Notes: generated by a model not told the origin, from the sequence alone. Positions 35,209-44,626 are shown, counted from the first letter of the stretch. The stretch is 64,000 bases of DNA from Litoreibacter halocynthiae (GCF_004365635.1 NZ_SOBH01000003.1:62001-126000), one strand, 5' to 3'. A program made the numbers and translations.

Positions 35209-36270
35209 ATGATGGGGGACGCGCCGCAACTTCGGGGCCTTCGCGGCCATGCCTATGCGGCGCGTTCCTCTTACCGCCAACCCGCACGTCTTTTGACGCG
35301 CGAAGGGGGCGAAGACCTTTGGGTCGATATTCAGAACGACGAACGTGCGGTTCTTGCCAGCGCTTATCTGTCGGACCTACGGGTCGACCCGCCTTTGGGC
35401 ACCGCGCCGCGCAAGGTGACCTTCCCTGACGGCGCCGTTTTCGAGACCACTGACCACGACGCCATCGAGGCGCTGACGGGCAAAACCCGAGGGTCGCTGT
35501 TGCACCATTACGAGAGCTTTAACGCACGCCTGATTGGTGTGGTCGCCGTGTGCCTTGCCGCGGCTTGGGTGATGTGGCGCTACGGGCTGGACATCATGGC
35601 CTCGGTCGCCATCGCCTTCACCCCGCCTGCCGTGATCGAGCAGATCGACGTGGGCACCTTACAAACAATCGACTTCACCATGGCGGAGCCATCGCGGCTG
35701 ACGGATGCGCAAAAGGCCGACGTCAACAAAGTGTATCGCCGGCTGGTCCAGTCGCTGCCACAAGATGTGCAGGACGAGCACAGCTTCCAGTTGCTGTTCC
35801 GCGACATGCCTGGCATGGGGCCAAACGCTTTTGCGCTGCCGGGTGGGACGATGGTGATGACCGATGCGTTCGTGAAAGACTTTCCCGATGCGAATGTGAT
35901 GGCCGGTGTATTGGGCCACGAGATCGGGCATGTGGTCGAGCAACACGGGCTAAAACGGATCTACCGGTCGTTGAGCATGTATATCCTGATTGCCTTTCTG
36001 GCAGGCGATGTCGGGCCCATTCTGGAAGATGTGGTGCTGGAAGGGAACGTGCTGTTGTCCCTGTCATTCAGCCGTGCGCAGGAGACCTCGGCGGACGAGT
36101 TCGGCCTGTCCCTGTCGGATGCCTCCGGCTTTGATCCGGCGGGGCTGAAGCTGTTTTTCGAGAAGCTGGACGAAGAATATGGCGACCAGGAGCCACCCCA
36201 ATGGCAGTCCACCCACCCGTCCAGCGCGGAGCGGGTGAAGGCCATCGACGCCTATATCGACAGGCTTTGA
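35209..36270 (+). CDS. M48 family membrane-associated metallopeptidase
   Basis: This 353-residue zinc peptidase has the HEIGH motif in LGHEIGHVVEQHG (about residue 238) and the third ligand in TSADEFGLSLS. One hydrophobic helix (GVVAVCLAAAWVMWRY, about residues 107-122) anchors it, with the catalytic domain beyond. The N-terminal 100 residues are a separate beta-rich domain. The start follows the DUF898 stop without a gap, and M48 peptidases commonly sit next to DUF898 genes, so a joint membrane quality-control role is plausible. Confidence 0.9.
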   Translation: MMGDAPQLRGLRGHAYAARSSYRQPARLLTREGGEDLWVDIQNDERAVLASAYLSDLRVDPPLGTAPRKVTFPDGAVFETTDHDAIEALTGKTRGSLLHHYESFNARLIGVVAVCLAAAWVMWRYGLDIMASVAIAFTPPAVIEQIDVGTLQTIDFTMAEPSRLTDAQKADVNKVYRRLVQSLPQDVQDEHSFQLLFRDMPGMGPNAFALPGGTMVMTDAFVKDFPDANVMAGVLGHEIGHVVEQHGLKRIYRSLSMYILIAFLAGDVGPILEDVVLEGNVLLSLSFSRAQETSADEFGLSLSDASGFDPAGLKLFFEKLDEEYGDQEPPQWQSTHPSSAERVKAIDAYIDRL

Positions 36271-36376
36271 TCACGAAGACGTTTTAGTCTGATGGAACCA
36301 ATCACGGCAAGTTTGGTTGAGTTTGACAAGTGGGCGCAGCAGATTGCCCCACAGCGAATTCAAAACGACCTTGCAC

Positions 36377-36381
36377 GGGAG
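36377..36381 (+). promoter_or_regulatory. Ribosome binding site deciding the msrA TTG start
   Basis: GGGAG, seven bases before TTG 36389. It supports the non-ATG start that yields the signal peptide. Confidence 0.6.
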
Positions 36382-36388
36382 TGGCACC

Positions 36389-37045
36389 TTGACACATTTC
36401 AAACGCACACGCTGGTATCTGACGGGACTTGGACTTGCCGTTCTGGCAGGTATTTCCGCCCAACCAAACATGGCGAAAGCGGCGGAGATTACCGTCGCGG
36501 GGGGATGCTTCTGGTGCGTTGAATCCGACTTTGAGTCCGTCGCAGGGGTGAGCGAGGCCGTGTCAGGCTTTACAGGCGGTAAAGTGGCCAGCCCGACCTA
36601 CAAACAGGTTGTGGCAGGTGGCACCGGACATCTGGAGGCGGTGCAGATCGACTATGACCCGTCCAAGATTTCGGCGCGCAAGCTCTACGATTTGTTCTTC
36701 CGCTCGATTGATCCCACGGATGCGGGCGGGCAGTTTTGTGACCGTGGCGAAAGCTACTCCACCGCGATTTTTGTGACGAACCGACCGGACCGCGAAGCTG
36801 CCGAAGCCGCGAAAGCCGCCGCCGAGAAAGAGTTGGGGCAAAAGATTGTGACGCCCATTCTGGACGCAAAACCGTTCTTTCCGGCGGATGAGTACCATCA
36901 GGACTACTATAAGCAGGACAAGTTGATACTGACCCGTTTCGGACCGCAATCAAAAGCCAAGGCCTACAAGAAGTACCGCAATGCGTGCGGGCGCGACCAA
37001 CGGGTGAAACAGCTTTGGGGCAGTTCCGCGCCGTTCACCAACTAA
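36389..37045 (+). CDS. msrA: Exported peptide-methionine (S)-S-oxide reductase
   Basis: This 218-residue protein reduces methionine-S-sulfoxide in proteins. The catalytic motif is GGCFWC (C40, C43), with the downstream [16 protein letters not shown] typical of MsrA. The start is taken as TTG 36389 because GGGAG lies seven bases upstream and this gives a good signal peptide ([18 protein letters not shown], cut near AKA-AE). A periplasmic location is therefore likely, unusual for MsrA, which is normally cytosolic. No ATG gives this N-terminus. Confidence 0.88.
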   Translation: MTHFKRTRWYLTGLGLAVLAGISAQPNMAKAAEITVAGGCFWCVESDFESVAGVSEAVSGFTGGKVASPTYKQVVAGGTGHLEAVQIDYDPSKISARKLYDLFFRSIDPTDAGGQFCDRGESYSTAIFVTNRPDREAAEAAKAAAEKELGQKIVTPILDAKPFFPADEYHQDYYKQDKLILTRFGPQSKAKAYKKYRNACGRDQRVKQLWGSSAPFTN

Positions 37046-37054
37046 GCGACTGGA

Positions 37055-37342
37055 TTAGTAGAAAAGTGCCGCGTTGTTGGTCAGGATGATCTGCAACGCG
37101 TAAATGCCCAGTAGCGCCACAACAGGGCTAAGATCCAGCCCGCCCATTTGCGGCAACATGCGGCGGATGGGGCCGTATAGCGGCTCCAACAGGCGGTTCA
37201 GCCCGTCCCAGATTTGGGCGACGATAGGCTGGCGCATGTTCAATACCCCGAAGCTGATCAGCCAGCTCATGATGAAGTGGATGATGATCACCGTGCGGAC
37301 CACACCAAGTAGCAACATCAGGATTTGAAAAAGGCTGGTCAT
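37055..37342 (-). CDS. YggT family membrane protein
   Basis: This 95-residue protein has two hydrophobic helices (LFQILMLLLGVVRTVIIIHF and LSPVVALLGIYALQIIL) separated by a cytoplasmic segment with RLLEPLYGPIRRMLPQMGGLD, which is the YggT signature. Members relate to osmotic or envelope stress and photosystem assembly in plants, without clear biochemistry. ATG 37342 is the natural start. It is divergent from the thioesterase-like gene by 127 bases. Confidence 0.92.
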   Translation of the reverse strand: MTSLFQILMLLLGVVRTVIIIHFIMSWLISFGVLNMRQPIVAQIWDGLNRLLEPLYGPIRRMLPQMGGLDLSPVVALLGIYALQIILTNNAALFY

Positions 37343-37469
37343 TCGGGTGCTCCGGTCAAAGGTTGCGAAGTAGGTAAGCGTCGCGCGGCCTGCGCGCAAG
37401 GTGTGACGCGATGTCTTGGTTGACGCTGCCACCCAGTAGGGCATGTGTCGGCGCAACCAAGGAGCCTTC

Positions 37470-37997
37470 ATGTACCCGATACCACGCCTGATTTTCCAGT
37501 TCTTCCGCCATCGCAACGACCCGCCGCTGGGGCCGCTGGATACCCATGTGTCCCACCATATTTGCTGGCCGTGGGATTTGGACCTGTGGCGGGAGCTGAA
37601 TAATGGGCGGACGCTGACCCTTTACGACATGGGGCGGTTGCCCTTGGCGGGGCGGGTTGGCCTGATAAAAGCGCTGAAAGAGCATCGCTGGGGGCTGACC
37701 ATGGCGGGGGCGTCAGTGCGCTACCGTCGCCGTGTGCGGATGTTCGACCGGATCGAGATGCGGTCCCGCGCGGTGTGCTGGGACGACAAGTTCCTGTATC
37801 TGGAGCAATCGATGCGCGTGCGCGGCGAGGCGACATCGCATATTTTGTACCGCTCGGCGGTGACGGGCAAAGGCGGGATCGTGTCCCCGCAAACGGTCAT
37901 GGAGGCGCTTGATCTGAAGATGGAGGCCCCGGAGGTGCCAGCGTGGATCAAGGCATGGACCGAAGCCGAAGCGTTGCGTCCGTGGCCGCCATTCTAG
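37470..37997 (+). CDS. Thioesterase-like (hotdog-fold) protein
   Basis: This 175-residue protein has the pattern of a 4HBT_2 hotdog domain. It opens MYPIPRLIFQFFRHR and has a strongly hydrophilic helix (WDLDLWRELNNGRTLTLYDMGR) and beta strands SVRYRRRVRMFDRIEM and KFLYLEQSMR. The acyl-CoA thioesterase assignment is from family likeness; the catalytic residues are not obvious. AAGGAG lies about seven bases before the ATG. Its stop is followed by a terminator. Confidence 0.7.
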   Translation: MYPIPRLIFQFFRHRNDPPLGPLDTHVSHHICWPWDLDLWRELNNGRTLTLYDMGRLPLAGRVGLIKALKEHRWGLTMAGASVRYRRRVRMFDRIEMRSRAVCWDDKFLYLEQSMRVRGEATSHILYRSAVTGKGGIVSPQTVMEALDLKMEAPEVPAWIKAWTEAEALRPWPPF

Positions 37998-38002
37998 CCC
38001 TG

Positions 38003-38025
38003 AAGTGACGTCGAGGTCACTTTTT
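38003..38025 (+). terminator. Intrinsic terminator after the thioesterase-like gene
   Basis: A 7-bp stem (AAGTGAC / GTCACTT) with loop GTCGAG, followed by three further Ts, begins five bases after the stop codon at 37997. It separates this gene from the MFS transporter. Confidence 0.6.
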
Positions 38026-38099
38026 GAGGTAAGTTATTCCTTGCTTCGTGTGCTTAGATAGCCCTAGGTCAATGCATCAGTGCTGGGAAATTTGTAAGT

Positions 38100-39503
38100 A
38101 TGGCGACCTCTGCCAAGAAGCGCATTTGGGGATGGTTTATGTTCGACTGGGCTTCCCAGCCGTACAATACACTGTTGCTGACATTCATTTTTGGCCCCTA
38201 TTTTGCAGAGCTGGTAACCGCGCAATATGTGGCTGACGGCATGGAGGTGGACCTTGCCAAAGCAAGCGCCCAAAGCATGTGGGGCTGGGTTCTGACGATC
38301 TCTGGCCTGCTGATCGCACTGTCGGCGCCTGTCCTTGGTGCCGTCGCTGACAGCACCGGGCGCAAACTTCCCTATATTTGGGTCTTTTCAGTGCTTTACG
38401 TCATTGGCGCGGCTGGCACTTGGCACGCCGACCCGCAAGGTTTCAGCCTGCCTTTGGTTATGGGACTGTTTATTGTCGGGCTCATCGGGATGGAGTTTGC
38501 CACGATCTTTACCAACGCTATGCTACCGGATTTGGGCACGCGCGAGGAAATCGGGCGCATTTCCGGTTCGGGCTGGGCGATGGGATATTGGGGCGGTTTG
38601 CTGGCCTTGGTTTTCGCCCTGCTGTTTTTGGCGGAAAACAGCGAAGGCCGCACCCTGATCGGATTGTCGCCCTTGGGCGGGCTCGATTCAGAGCAGCGTG
38701 AAGGGACGCGCTTTGTCGGCGTTTTCTCGGCAATATGGTTCATTCTGTTCATGGTGCCGTTCTATATTTGGGTGCGGGACTCGAAAGATCGCCCTGCCCG
38801 CACGAAGGGTGTTATCGCGGCGGGCCTGCGCAGCTTGGGCCGCACCATAAAACGGCTACCAAAAAGCCCGAGCCTTGCGAACTATCTGGCGTCTTCGATG
38901 CTGTACCGCGACGCATTGAACGGCATGTATACCTTCGGCGGTGTCTATGCTGTCGGGGTTCTGGGCTGGAGCGTTGTGGATGTTGGCGTCTTCGGTATTC
39001 TCGCGGTGATTGGCGGGGCCATAGCGGCCTACCTGGGCGGTCGAGCTGACAGCCGTTTCGGACCCAAGCCAGTTATTCTGGTGTCGATCATTGCGCTAAT
39101 TATTGCGGCGATTTCGATTGTGATGATTACGCCGACCTCGATATTCGGCGTTGCGGTTCTGGACGAGGGCGTGATTGCAGGCCGCACCGCGTCCGACATC
39201 GCGTTTTATCTGGCGGGTATTCTTGTCGGGGCCGCAGGTGGCACGATCCAATCCGCGTCCCGCACGATGATGGTCCGGCAGGCCAACCCGAACCGCATGA
39301 CCGAGGCCTTTGGCTTGTATGCGCTGGCGGGCAAGGCGACGTCGTTCCTTGCGCCGGGCTTGATCGCGCTGTTCACCACATTGTCCGGGTCGCAGAGAAT
39401 TGGCGTTACCCCGCTCATCGGGCTCTTCCTTTTGGGGCTGGTCCTGTTACTCTGGGTGAAACCAGACGGAGAGGACGCATCAGTATGGGATTCCGGCACC
39501 TGA
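38100..39503 (+). CDS. MFS transporter, UMF1/Atg22 type
   Basis: This 467-residue protein has about twelve membrane helices and opens with KKRIWGWFMFDWASQPYNTL, the UMF1-family N-terminal motif, then ALSAPVLGAVADSTGRKLPY. In yeast, Atg22 exports amino acids from the vacuole; the bacterial substrate is unknown. Its last 19 bases overlap the mepA start, and mepA in turn overlaps the next gene by 28 bases, so the three are translated as a unit. Confidence 0.9.
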   Translation: MATSAKKRIWGWFMFDWASQPYNTLLLTFIFGPYFAELVTAQYVADGMEVDLAKASAQSMWGWVLTISGLLIALSAPVLGAVADSTGRKLPYIWVFSVLYVIGAAGTWHADPQGFSLPLVMGLFIVGLIGMEFATIFTNAMLPDLGTREEIGRISGSGWAMGYWGGLLALVFALLFLAENSEGRTLIGLSPLGGLDSEQREGTRFVGVFSAIWFILFMVPFYIWVRDSKDRPARTKGVIAAGLRSLGRTIKRLPKSPSLANYLASSMLYRDALNGMYTFGGVYAVGVLGWSVVDVGVFGILAVIGGAIAAYLGGRADSRFGPKPVILVSIIALIIAAISIVMITPTSIFGVAVLDEGVIAGRTASDIAFYLAGILVGAAGGTIQSASRTMMVRQANPNRMTEAFGLYALAGKATSFLAPGLIALFTTLSGSQRIGVTPLIGLFLLGLVLLLWVKPDGEDASVWDSGT

Positions 39504-40360
39504 TAGTTGCGGCATTGGCGGCGGTCTGCATGACCTTGCCTGCCAGCGCGGAGAAACTTGCAAAGCAGTATTTTGGAGCCAAGAGAGATGGCTCTGCTCA
39601 ACAAGCTGCCGCCTTCGGCTCTTACGCCAAAGGATGCGCTGCCGGTTTGGTGCAAATGCCTGAGACCGGCCCGACATGGCAGTCCATGCGCCTGTCCCGC
39701 AATCGCAATTGGGGCCATCCCGAATTGATTGATTTCAGCCAGAAGCTGAGCCGCGTTGCCGTGAAGCAGGGCTGGAAGGGGCTGTATTTCGGCGACTTCT
39801 CGCAGCCGCGTGGCGGGCCGATGCTGACGGGGCACCGCAGCCACCAACTGGGGCTGGACGCCGATATCTGGATGAATCCGGTGGGGCGTGTGAACCTGAA
39901 CCGCAACCAGCGCGAAAATATTTCCGCCATCTCCATGCGGCGTGCGGGCGGAGCTTTTGTGAACGACAAATGGACCCGCGCGCATCATGAAATCCTGAAA
40001 GCCGCCGCGAGTGACCCGCGGGTGGCGCGGATTTTCGTGTTCCCCGGCGCGAAGGTGCAGATGTGCAAGGACGAGAAGGCCAAAAGCAAGCGCAAGCGGG
40101 CATGGCTGCGCAAAATCAGGCCTTGGTGGGGGCATCACTACCATTTCCATGTGCGGCTAAGCTGCCCGAAAGGGTCGCGCGGTTGCGTGAACCAAGACCC
40201 GCCGCCCGCTGGTGACGGCTGCGCAGACGCCCAGCAATGGGTCAACAACATCCTGAACCCGCCACCCCCGCCGAAGAACCCGCCGAAAGCGAAGAAGCGG
40301 CGCGAATTGCGGCTAGCTGATCTACCAAAAGCATGCGTTGGCGTTCTGAACTCCAACTAG
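39485..40360 (+). CDS. mepA: Penicillin-insensitive murein endopeptidase
   Basis: This 291-residue zinc peptidase cleaves D-Ala-DAP cross-links in peptidoglycan. Signal peptide: [20 protein letters not shown], then SAEKL. Zinc motifs are [17 protein letters not shown] and [13 protein letters not shown]. The C-terminus is a Pro/Lys-rich tail ([18 protein letters not shown]). Periplasmic. It starts within the end of the MFS gene and ends within the start of the phytase-like gene, suggesting the three are coupled. Confidence 0.95.
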   Translation: MGFRHLIVAALAAVCMTLPASAEKLAKQYFGAKRDGSAQQAAAFGSYAKGCAAGLVQMPETGPTWQSMRLSRNRNWGHPELIDFSQKLSRVAVKQGWKGLYFGDFSQPRGGPMLTGHRSHQLGLDADIWMNPVGRVNLNRNQRENISAISMRRAGGAFVNDKWTRAHHEILKAAASDPRVARIFVFPGAKVQMCKDEKAKSKRKRAWLRKIRPWWGHHYHFHVRLSCPKGSRGCVNQDPPPAGDGCADAQQWVNNILNPPPPPKNPPKAKKRRELRLADLPKACVGVLNSN

Positions 40361-41217
40361 CACTCGCCGCCCTCGGGCTTTCTGCGGGGATTGCCTATGC
40401 GCAATCGCTGGAGTTTGTCAGCAGGTATGGCTGGAAGAATGCTGTCGATGGCTTCGGCGGTTTCTCCTCGCTTGAGGTGAGCCGGAATGGTGTGGGTTTC
40501 ATCACAACCTCCGACAAGGGCATGATTGCCGAGGGGCGTATCCTGCGCGATGGCAACCGCATTCGCGGCTTGGACAACCTGCGGTTTATGCCGTTGTTGA
40601 ACGCAGACGGTATGCCTTGGCGAAGCTATCGCTCTGATGCGGAGGGGTTGGCGGTGTCGCCCGGCGGGACGATCTATGTGTCCTATGAGGGGACGCATCG
40701 GGTCGTAGCCTATGACAGCGTAGGAGGCGTGGGCAGGCCATTGCCGGACCTACCTTGGCGCGAGTCCCTGCAAAGCAATTCGTCCCTTGAAGCACTGGCG
40801 ATCGACAATGCGGGTGTGCTGTATACGATGCCGGAACGCTCCGGCGATCTGAACCGGCCGTTTCCGGTGTATCGCTATCGTGGCGGGCGATGGGATCGCA
40901 CGCTGAGCATCCCGCGTCGCGACGGGTTCTTGCCGGTTGGCGCGGATTTCGGGCCGGACGGGCGGCTGTATCTGCTGGAACGGGAGCTGGTCGGTCTAAG
41001 CGGTTTTGCCAGCCGGGTGCGCAGCTTCAAGCTGAGCCGCAACGCGCTGACCGACGAGCGCGAGCTGCTGCGCACGACCGCTGGCACGCATGATAATCTG
41101 GAAGGCATTGCCGTTTGGGCCACGCCCGAGGGGGCGATCCGCGTTACGATGATCTCGGACGACAACTTCAAGTTTTTCCAGCGCACCGAGTTGGTGGAGT
41201 ACCGGTTGGTGCAGTGA
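40333..41217 (+). CDS. Phytase-esterase-like beta-propeller protein
   Basis: This 294-residue exported protein has a signal peptide ([19 protein letters not shown], then QSLEF) and repeated beta strands such as [40 protein letters not shown] and [19 protein letters not shown]. These match the family known as esterase-like activity of phytase. The substrate is unknown. Its start codon lies inside the end of mepA, with a 28-base overlap. It converges on the GNAT gene. Confidence 0.85.
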   Translation: MRWRSELQLALAALGLSAGIAYAQSLEFVSRYGWKNAVDGFGGFSSLEVSRNGVGFITTSDKGMIAEGRILRDGNRIRGLDNLRFMPLLNADGMPWRSYRSDAEGLAVSPGGTIYVSYEGTHRVVAYDSVGGVGRPLPDLPWRESLQSNSSLEALAIDNAGVLYTMPERSGDLNRPFPVYRYRGGRWDRTLSIPRRDGFLPVGADFGPDGRLYLLERELVGLSGFASRVRSFKLSRNALTDERELLRTTAGTHDNLEGIAVWATPEGAIRVTMISDDNFKFFQRTELVEYRLVQ

Positions 41218-41243
41218 GGCGTGTCAACGCGTGATTCTTGAGG

Positions 41244-41705
41244 TCAAGCGAGCGACTTCCAAAACACAATTTTATCGTCTCCTGCCGCCCAGAAATCCCT
41301 GATGCGTGCTTCTTCGGCATAGCCGTTCTTGCGGTAGAACTCGCGTGTCTTTGCAAAGTCATCCGCCCCTGATGTGTCCGCGATCAAGATGCGCTGTCCG
41401 CGCTTCTTAAGCTCGGCCTCAAGATGTTTTGCGATGGCGCCACCGCAGCCACTGCCTTGTTCAGTCGGCAGGACTGCGATTGCGAGCATGTTCCACGCAC
41501 CCTCTGCAAGCTCTTCCGGAGCGGCGTAGCAGAAGCCCACGGCCTTGCCGTTCGCTTCGCAGGTTAGCCAGATATCGGAACTTTCGTCATCGGATAGAAA
41601 GCCGCTCATCATGTCGGGCAGCATTTCACTTGGGAAAAGCTCGGCGCCAACAAGCACCGCCTGCAAGTCGGCTGTGTCGTCTTTCCGTGTTGCTCTTATT
41701 TTCAT
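41244..41705 (-). CDS. GNAT family N-acetyltransferase
   Basis: This 153-residue protein is of the GNAT fold. The acetyl-CoA loop is PTEQGSGCGGAIAKHLE, with RxxGxG-like spacing, after strand WNMLAIAVL, and the C-terminal strand ILIADTSGADDFAKTREFYRKNGY matches motif B. The acceptor cannot be told. It stands alone between the phytase-like gene and the LOG gene. Confidence 0.88.
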   Translation of the reverse strand: MKIRATRKDDTADLQAVLVGAELFPSEMLPDMMSGFLSDDESSDIWLTCEANGKAVGFCYAAPEELAEGAWNMLAIAVLPTEQGSGCGGAIAKHLEAELKKRGQRILIADTSGADDFAKTREFYRKNGYAEEARIRDFWAAGDDKIVFWKSLA

Positions 41706-41756
41706 TGGTCAATCGTTTCTAGGTATCATTACAAAAGCAAAACTGCTTGATGCGCT

Positions 41757-42557
41757 TTACTTGTGCGCGTCGATGACGGCGATGGCCTCCTCGGCAGTCT
41801 CGACGAAGTGGAACAGGTCCAAGTCGTCAGCGCCAATGGTGCCTGCATCCAAAAGTGCCTCCCAGTTGATGATCTTGCGCCAGAACGCCTCGCCGAACAG
41901 CACGAAGGGTACGGGGGACATGCGACCGGTCTGGATCAGGGTCAGCGCCTCGAAGGTTTCATCCAAAGTGCCGAAGCCGCCGGGGAAGACGGTGATCGCG
42001 CAGGCGCGCATCAGGAAGTGCATTTTGCGGATGGCGAAATAGTGGAAGTTGAAACACAGCTCGGGCGTGACGTATTCGTTCGGGGCCTGCTCGTGCGGCA
42101 ACACGATGTTGAGGCCGACGGAGCGTCCGCCAGCCTCCAGTGCGCCGCGGCTGCCGGCCTCCATGACACCGGGGCCGCCGCCGGTGCAGATCACGTTGTG
42201 ATTGCCATCAGAGCGTTCGGTCATCAAGTGCGCGAACTTGCGGGCCTCGTCGTAGTATTTGGACAGCTCGGCCAGCGTTTCGGTGCGGGCGGTGTCCTTC
42301 TTGGCAGGCTCGGGGATGCGCGCGCCGCCGAACAGAACGACGGTCGAGACAATTCCGGCCTCGTCCATCATCAGTTGCGGCTTCAGCAATTCCAGCTGCA
42401 GGCGTACGGGGCGCAGCTCTTCGCGGCACATGAAGTCATTATCGGTGAACGCCAGTTCGTAAGCAGGGGATCGTGTCTGCGGCGTGTCGGGAATCTGTTT
42501 GACCTCCTCCATGTCCTGACGGGAGTGGCGCATGGGGTGCTTGCGGTGGTCTCTCAT
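41757..42557 (-). CDS. LOG family protein (TIGR00730)
   Basis: This 266-residue protein has the Rossmann-like LOG fold, with VLFGGARIPEP, the nucleotide loop TGGGPGVMEAGSRGALEAGG and the signature FPGGFGTLDETFEAL. LOG proteins cleave the ribose-phosphate bond of nucleoside monophosphates such as cytokinin ribotides. The N-terminal 60 residues extend beyond typical family length, as in the larger bacterial members. It is divergent from dapD with an 88-base gap. Confidence 0.88.
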   Translation of the reverse strand: MRDHRKHPMRHSRQDMEEVKQIPDTPQTRSPAYELAFTDNDFMCREELRPVRLQLELLKPQLMMDEAGIVSTVVLFGGARIPEPAKKDTARTETLAELSKYYDEARKFAHLMTERSDGNHNVICTGGGPGVMEAGSRGALEAGGRSVGLNIVLPHEQAPNEYVTPELCFNFHYFAIRKMHFLMRACAITVFPGGFGTLDETFEALTLIQTGRMSPVPFVLFGEAFWRKIINWEALLDAGTIGADDLDLFHFVETAEEAIAVIDAHK

Positions 42558-42645
42558 AATGTCTGCCTCTTCATTGCGCGGGTGCGTCGTTTCGGTCTAT
42601 AGGCGTTCAAGTTTTGAAACCAGACACGATTGAGGGAATCCTACC

Positions 42646-43473
42646 ATGTCCAACGCTCAGCTAGAGACCGCCATCGAAGCCGCATGGGAGGCCCGCGACA
42701 CCATTACGCCATCGACCACGGGTGAAACACGTGACGCAATCGAAGATACGTTGAACGCTTTGGATAGCGGTAAACTGCGTGTTGCCGAGAAGCAGGGTGA
42801 CGGGTCGTGGCATGTGAATCAGTGGGCCAAGAAGGCCGTGCTGCTGGGCTTCCGCATCAAGGATATGGAACAGCAAGACGGCGGGCCGCAGGGTGCGGGC
42901 TGGTGGGATAAGGTTGATAGCAAGTTCAAAGGCTGGGGCGACAACCAGTGGAAAGCGGCGGGCTTCCGTGCTGTTCCGAACTGCATCGTGCGCAAATCCG
43001 CGTTTATCGCGCCGGGCGTGGTGCTGATGCCATCCTTCGTAAACCTTGGCGCGTATGTCGATGAAGGCACCATGGTTGATACATGGGCCACAGTTGGCTC
43101 CTGCGCACAGATCGGCAAGAACGTGCACCTATCCGGTGGTGTCGGTATCGGCGGCGTGTTGGAGCCGATGCAAGCTGGCCCGACGATCATCGAGGACAAC
43201 TGCTTTATCGGAGCTCGCTCCGAAGTGGTCGAGGGCTGCATCGTGCGCGAAGGCTCGGTGCTGGGGATGGGCGTGTTTATCGGCCAGTCGACCAAGATCG
43301 TGGACCGCGAAACCGGCGAAGTGATGTATGGCGAAGTGCCGCCGTATTCCGTGGTTGTCGCGGGCTCCATGCCGTCGAAGAATGGCGTGAACCTGTATTG
43401 CGCCGTGATCGTGAAGCGCGTGGATGCGCGCACACGGTCCAAGACTGGCATCAACGAGTTGCTGCGTGACTAA
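42646..43473 (+). CDS. dapD: Tetrahydrodipicolinate N-succinyltransferase
   Basis: This 275-residue trimeric left-handed beta-helix enzyme transfers succinyl from succinyl-CoA to tetrahydrodipicolinate in lysine and diaminopimelate synthesis. The hexapeptide repeats run from [19 protein letters not shown] to [15 protein letters not shown]; the N-terminal helical region [19 protein letters not shown] is typical. GAGGGA precedes the ATG. Its TAA shares one base with the next gene's ATG (TAATG). dapE lies downstream but is separated by three genes. Confidence 0.96.
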   Translation: MSNAQLETAIEAAWEARDTITPSTTGETRDAIEDTLNALDSGKLRVAEKQGDGSWHVNQWAKKAVLLGFRIKDMEQQDGGPQGAGWWDKVDSKFKGWGDNQWKAAGFRAVPNCIVRKSAFIAPGVVLMPSFVNLGAYVDEGTMVDTWATVGSCAQIGKNVHLSGGVGIGGVLEPMQAGPTIIEDNCFIGARSEVVEGCIVREGSVLGMGVFIGQSTKIVDRETGEVMYGEVPPYSVVVAGSMPSKNGVNLYCAVIVKRVDARTRSKTGINELLRD

Positions 43474-43847
43474 TGGCAGAGCTTTGGACGGAGGCGCATG
43501 AGCGGCTGATGGTTAAGGATAAGCCCAAGAAGCAGCATAAAGTGTTCACCCTTCTGGTCGAAGTTGGCCGGAAGGAGGAAGACGGGCTGCCGGATGCGGC
43601 GTCAGGTGCCGCGCTGATGTGCTATGCCAGCGGCGTGGACGAGGCGGAAGCAGTGCGTGAAACTGTGGCGCTGATGAAGCAAGCTGGGTTGGCCCCGCTG
43701 GACGTCACGGGCTACGGCTCGCTGGATGACCGGCTGGCGGAAGGGCATGACATCGAAGAAGAAGAGCGCGCATTGATGCAGCGGGCGCTTGACGAGAACT
43801 CTGTCGTCGTGGCGCAAACCACCGCGTTTTACGAAGGTGACGCCTAG
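43473..43847 (+). CDS. Conserved small protein between dapD and dapE
   Basis: This 124-residue acidic, soluble protein has no signal peptide or membrane helix. Features are KQHKVFTLLVEVGRKEEDG, an Ala-rich helix, EAEAVRETVALMKQAGLAPLDV and a C-terminal ENSVVVAQTTAFYEG. I recognise no family. Its start overlaps the dapD stop by one base, so it is coupled to dapD. Its stop TAG shares CTAG with the stop of the opposing Hint gene. A role in the diaminopimelate pathway is only suggested by position. Confidence 0.7.
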   Translation: MAELWTEAHERLMVKDKPKKQHKVFTLLVEVGRKEEDGLPDAASGAALMCYASGVDEAEAVRETVALMKQAGLAPLDVTGYGSLDDRLAEGHDIEEEERALMQRALDENSVVVAQTTAFYEGDA

Positions 43848-44491
43848 TTGTGGAAGCCGACGCGGTGCTCGGTCGCGAAGCAGCGGGCTTCTTCATCGCT
43901 GAGCACGCGGCCTTGTGTTGCCCCGTCCTTATACAAGGCGGATACCGCGCAACGGCCAATGGCCATCGGCTCGGGTGTGTCCAGCTGTAGCTGATACATC
44001 CGGTCGGTCGAGCGGGTCTCGTAGTGGCCGACCTTGCGGCCATCGGCCAGTGCCCAAACCGGCATGATCACCGTTTCTTCGCCAAACAGGTATTCAGCGA
44101 TATCGGATGTGACGACGATCTTTTGATCGGGGGCGAGGACCACATCGTGGTCCAACCCGAAATACGGTGCGCGCATGAGGAACGAGTTGCGCGGCGCGTC
44201 GGTTTTCAGAACGTGGCGGATTTTTGCTTCGCGGCCTCGCGCGTCCAGCACTGTATCGCCGGCAGACAATTCGTCGATGCGACGAGGTCCTGTGGGTGTT
44301 GCGATACGTGTATCGGCCATCATGCCGGTATTCGCGGGCGCTTCTGGCAAATCGTTGATGTTGGAGGACGCGGGCTTGAGACCCACATCGTTGGCGACGC
44401 GGCCGTTGGCGCGTAAAGCGACTGTTTCCAACAGCTCCTCACGGCCCAGTATGGCTTCGTGCCCGTTTATTTTTAACGCGATTTGTCTCAT
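43844..44491 (-). CDS. Degenerate Hint-domain protein
   Basis: This 215-residue protein carries a Hint-type fold: TRIATPTGPRRIDELSAGDTVLDARG (61-86) aligns with the usual CFTPGTLIATPxGxxxVExLxxGD, and LFGEETVIMPVWALADGRKVG with the later block. The nucleophile cysteine is absent (the position reads GMMAD) and the usual PQHR motif reads APDQK, so self-cleavage is not expected. No signal peptide is seen. It lies downstream of the larger Hint gene, on the same strand. The role is unknown; a scaffold or inactive paralogue is possible. Confidence 0.8.
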   Translation of the reverse strand: MRQIALKINGHEAILGREELLETVALRANGRVANDVGLKPASSNINDLPEAPANTGMMADTRIATPTGPRRIDELSAGDTVLDARGREAKIRHVLKTDAPRNSFLMRAPYFGLDHDVVLAPDQKIVVTSDIAEYLFGEETVIMPVWALADGRKVGHYETRSTDRMYQLQLDTPEPMAIGRCAVSALYKDGATQGRVLSDEEARCFATEHRVGFHN

Positions 44492-44626
44492 TACCTATTA
44501 CCCCACACACGACCAAAAAGGTCTTTGGATGTATGTTGAGTATCGGTCATCCGCGCCAAAAGCGTGAAAGGGCCGTGATCATTCCGAGGAATAACCAAGG
44601 CATTGTTGCCATATTTGGGGGTAATG

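Noticed and set aside
43844-44491. Intein or self-splicing protein
   Set aside because: Nucleophile cysteine and PQHR motif are both missing and there is no flanking extein.
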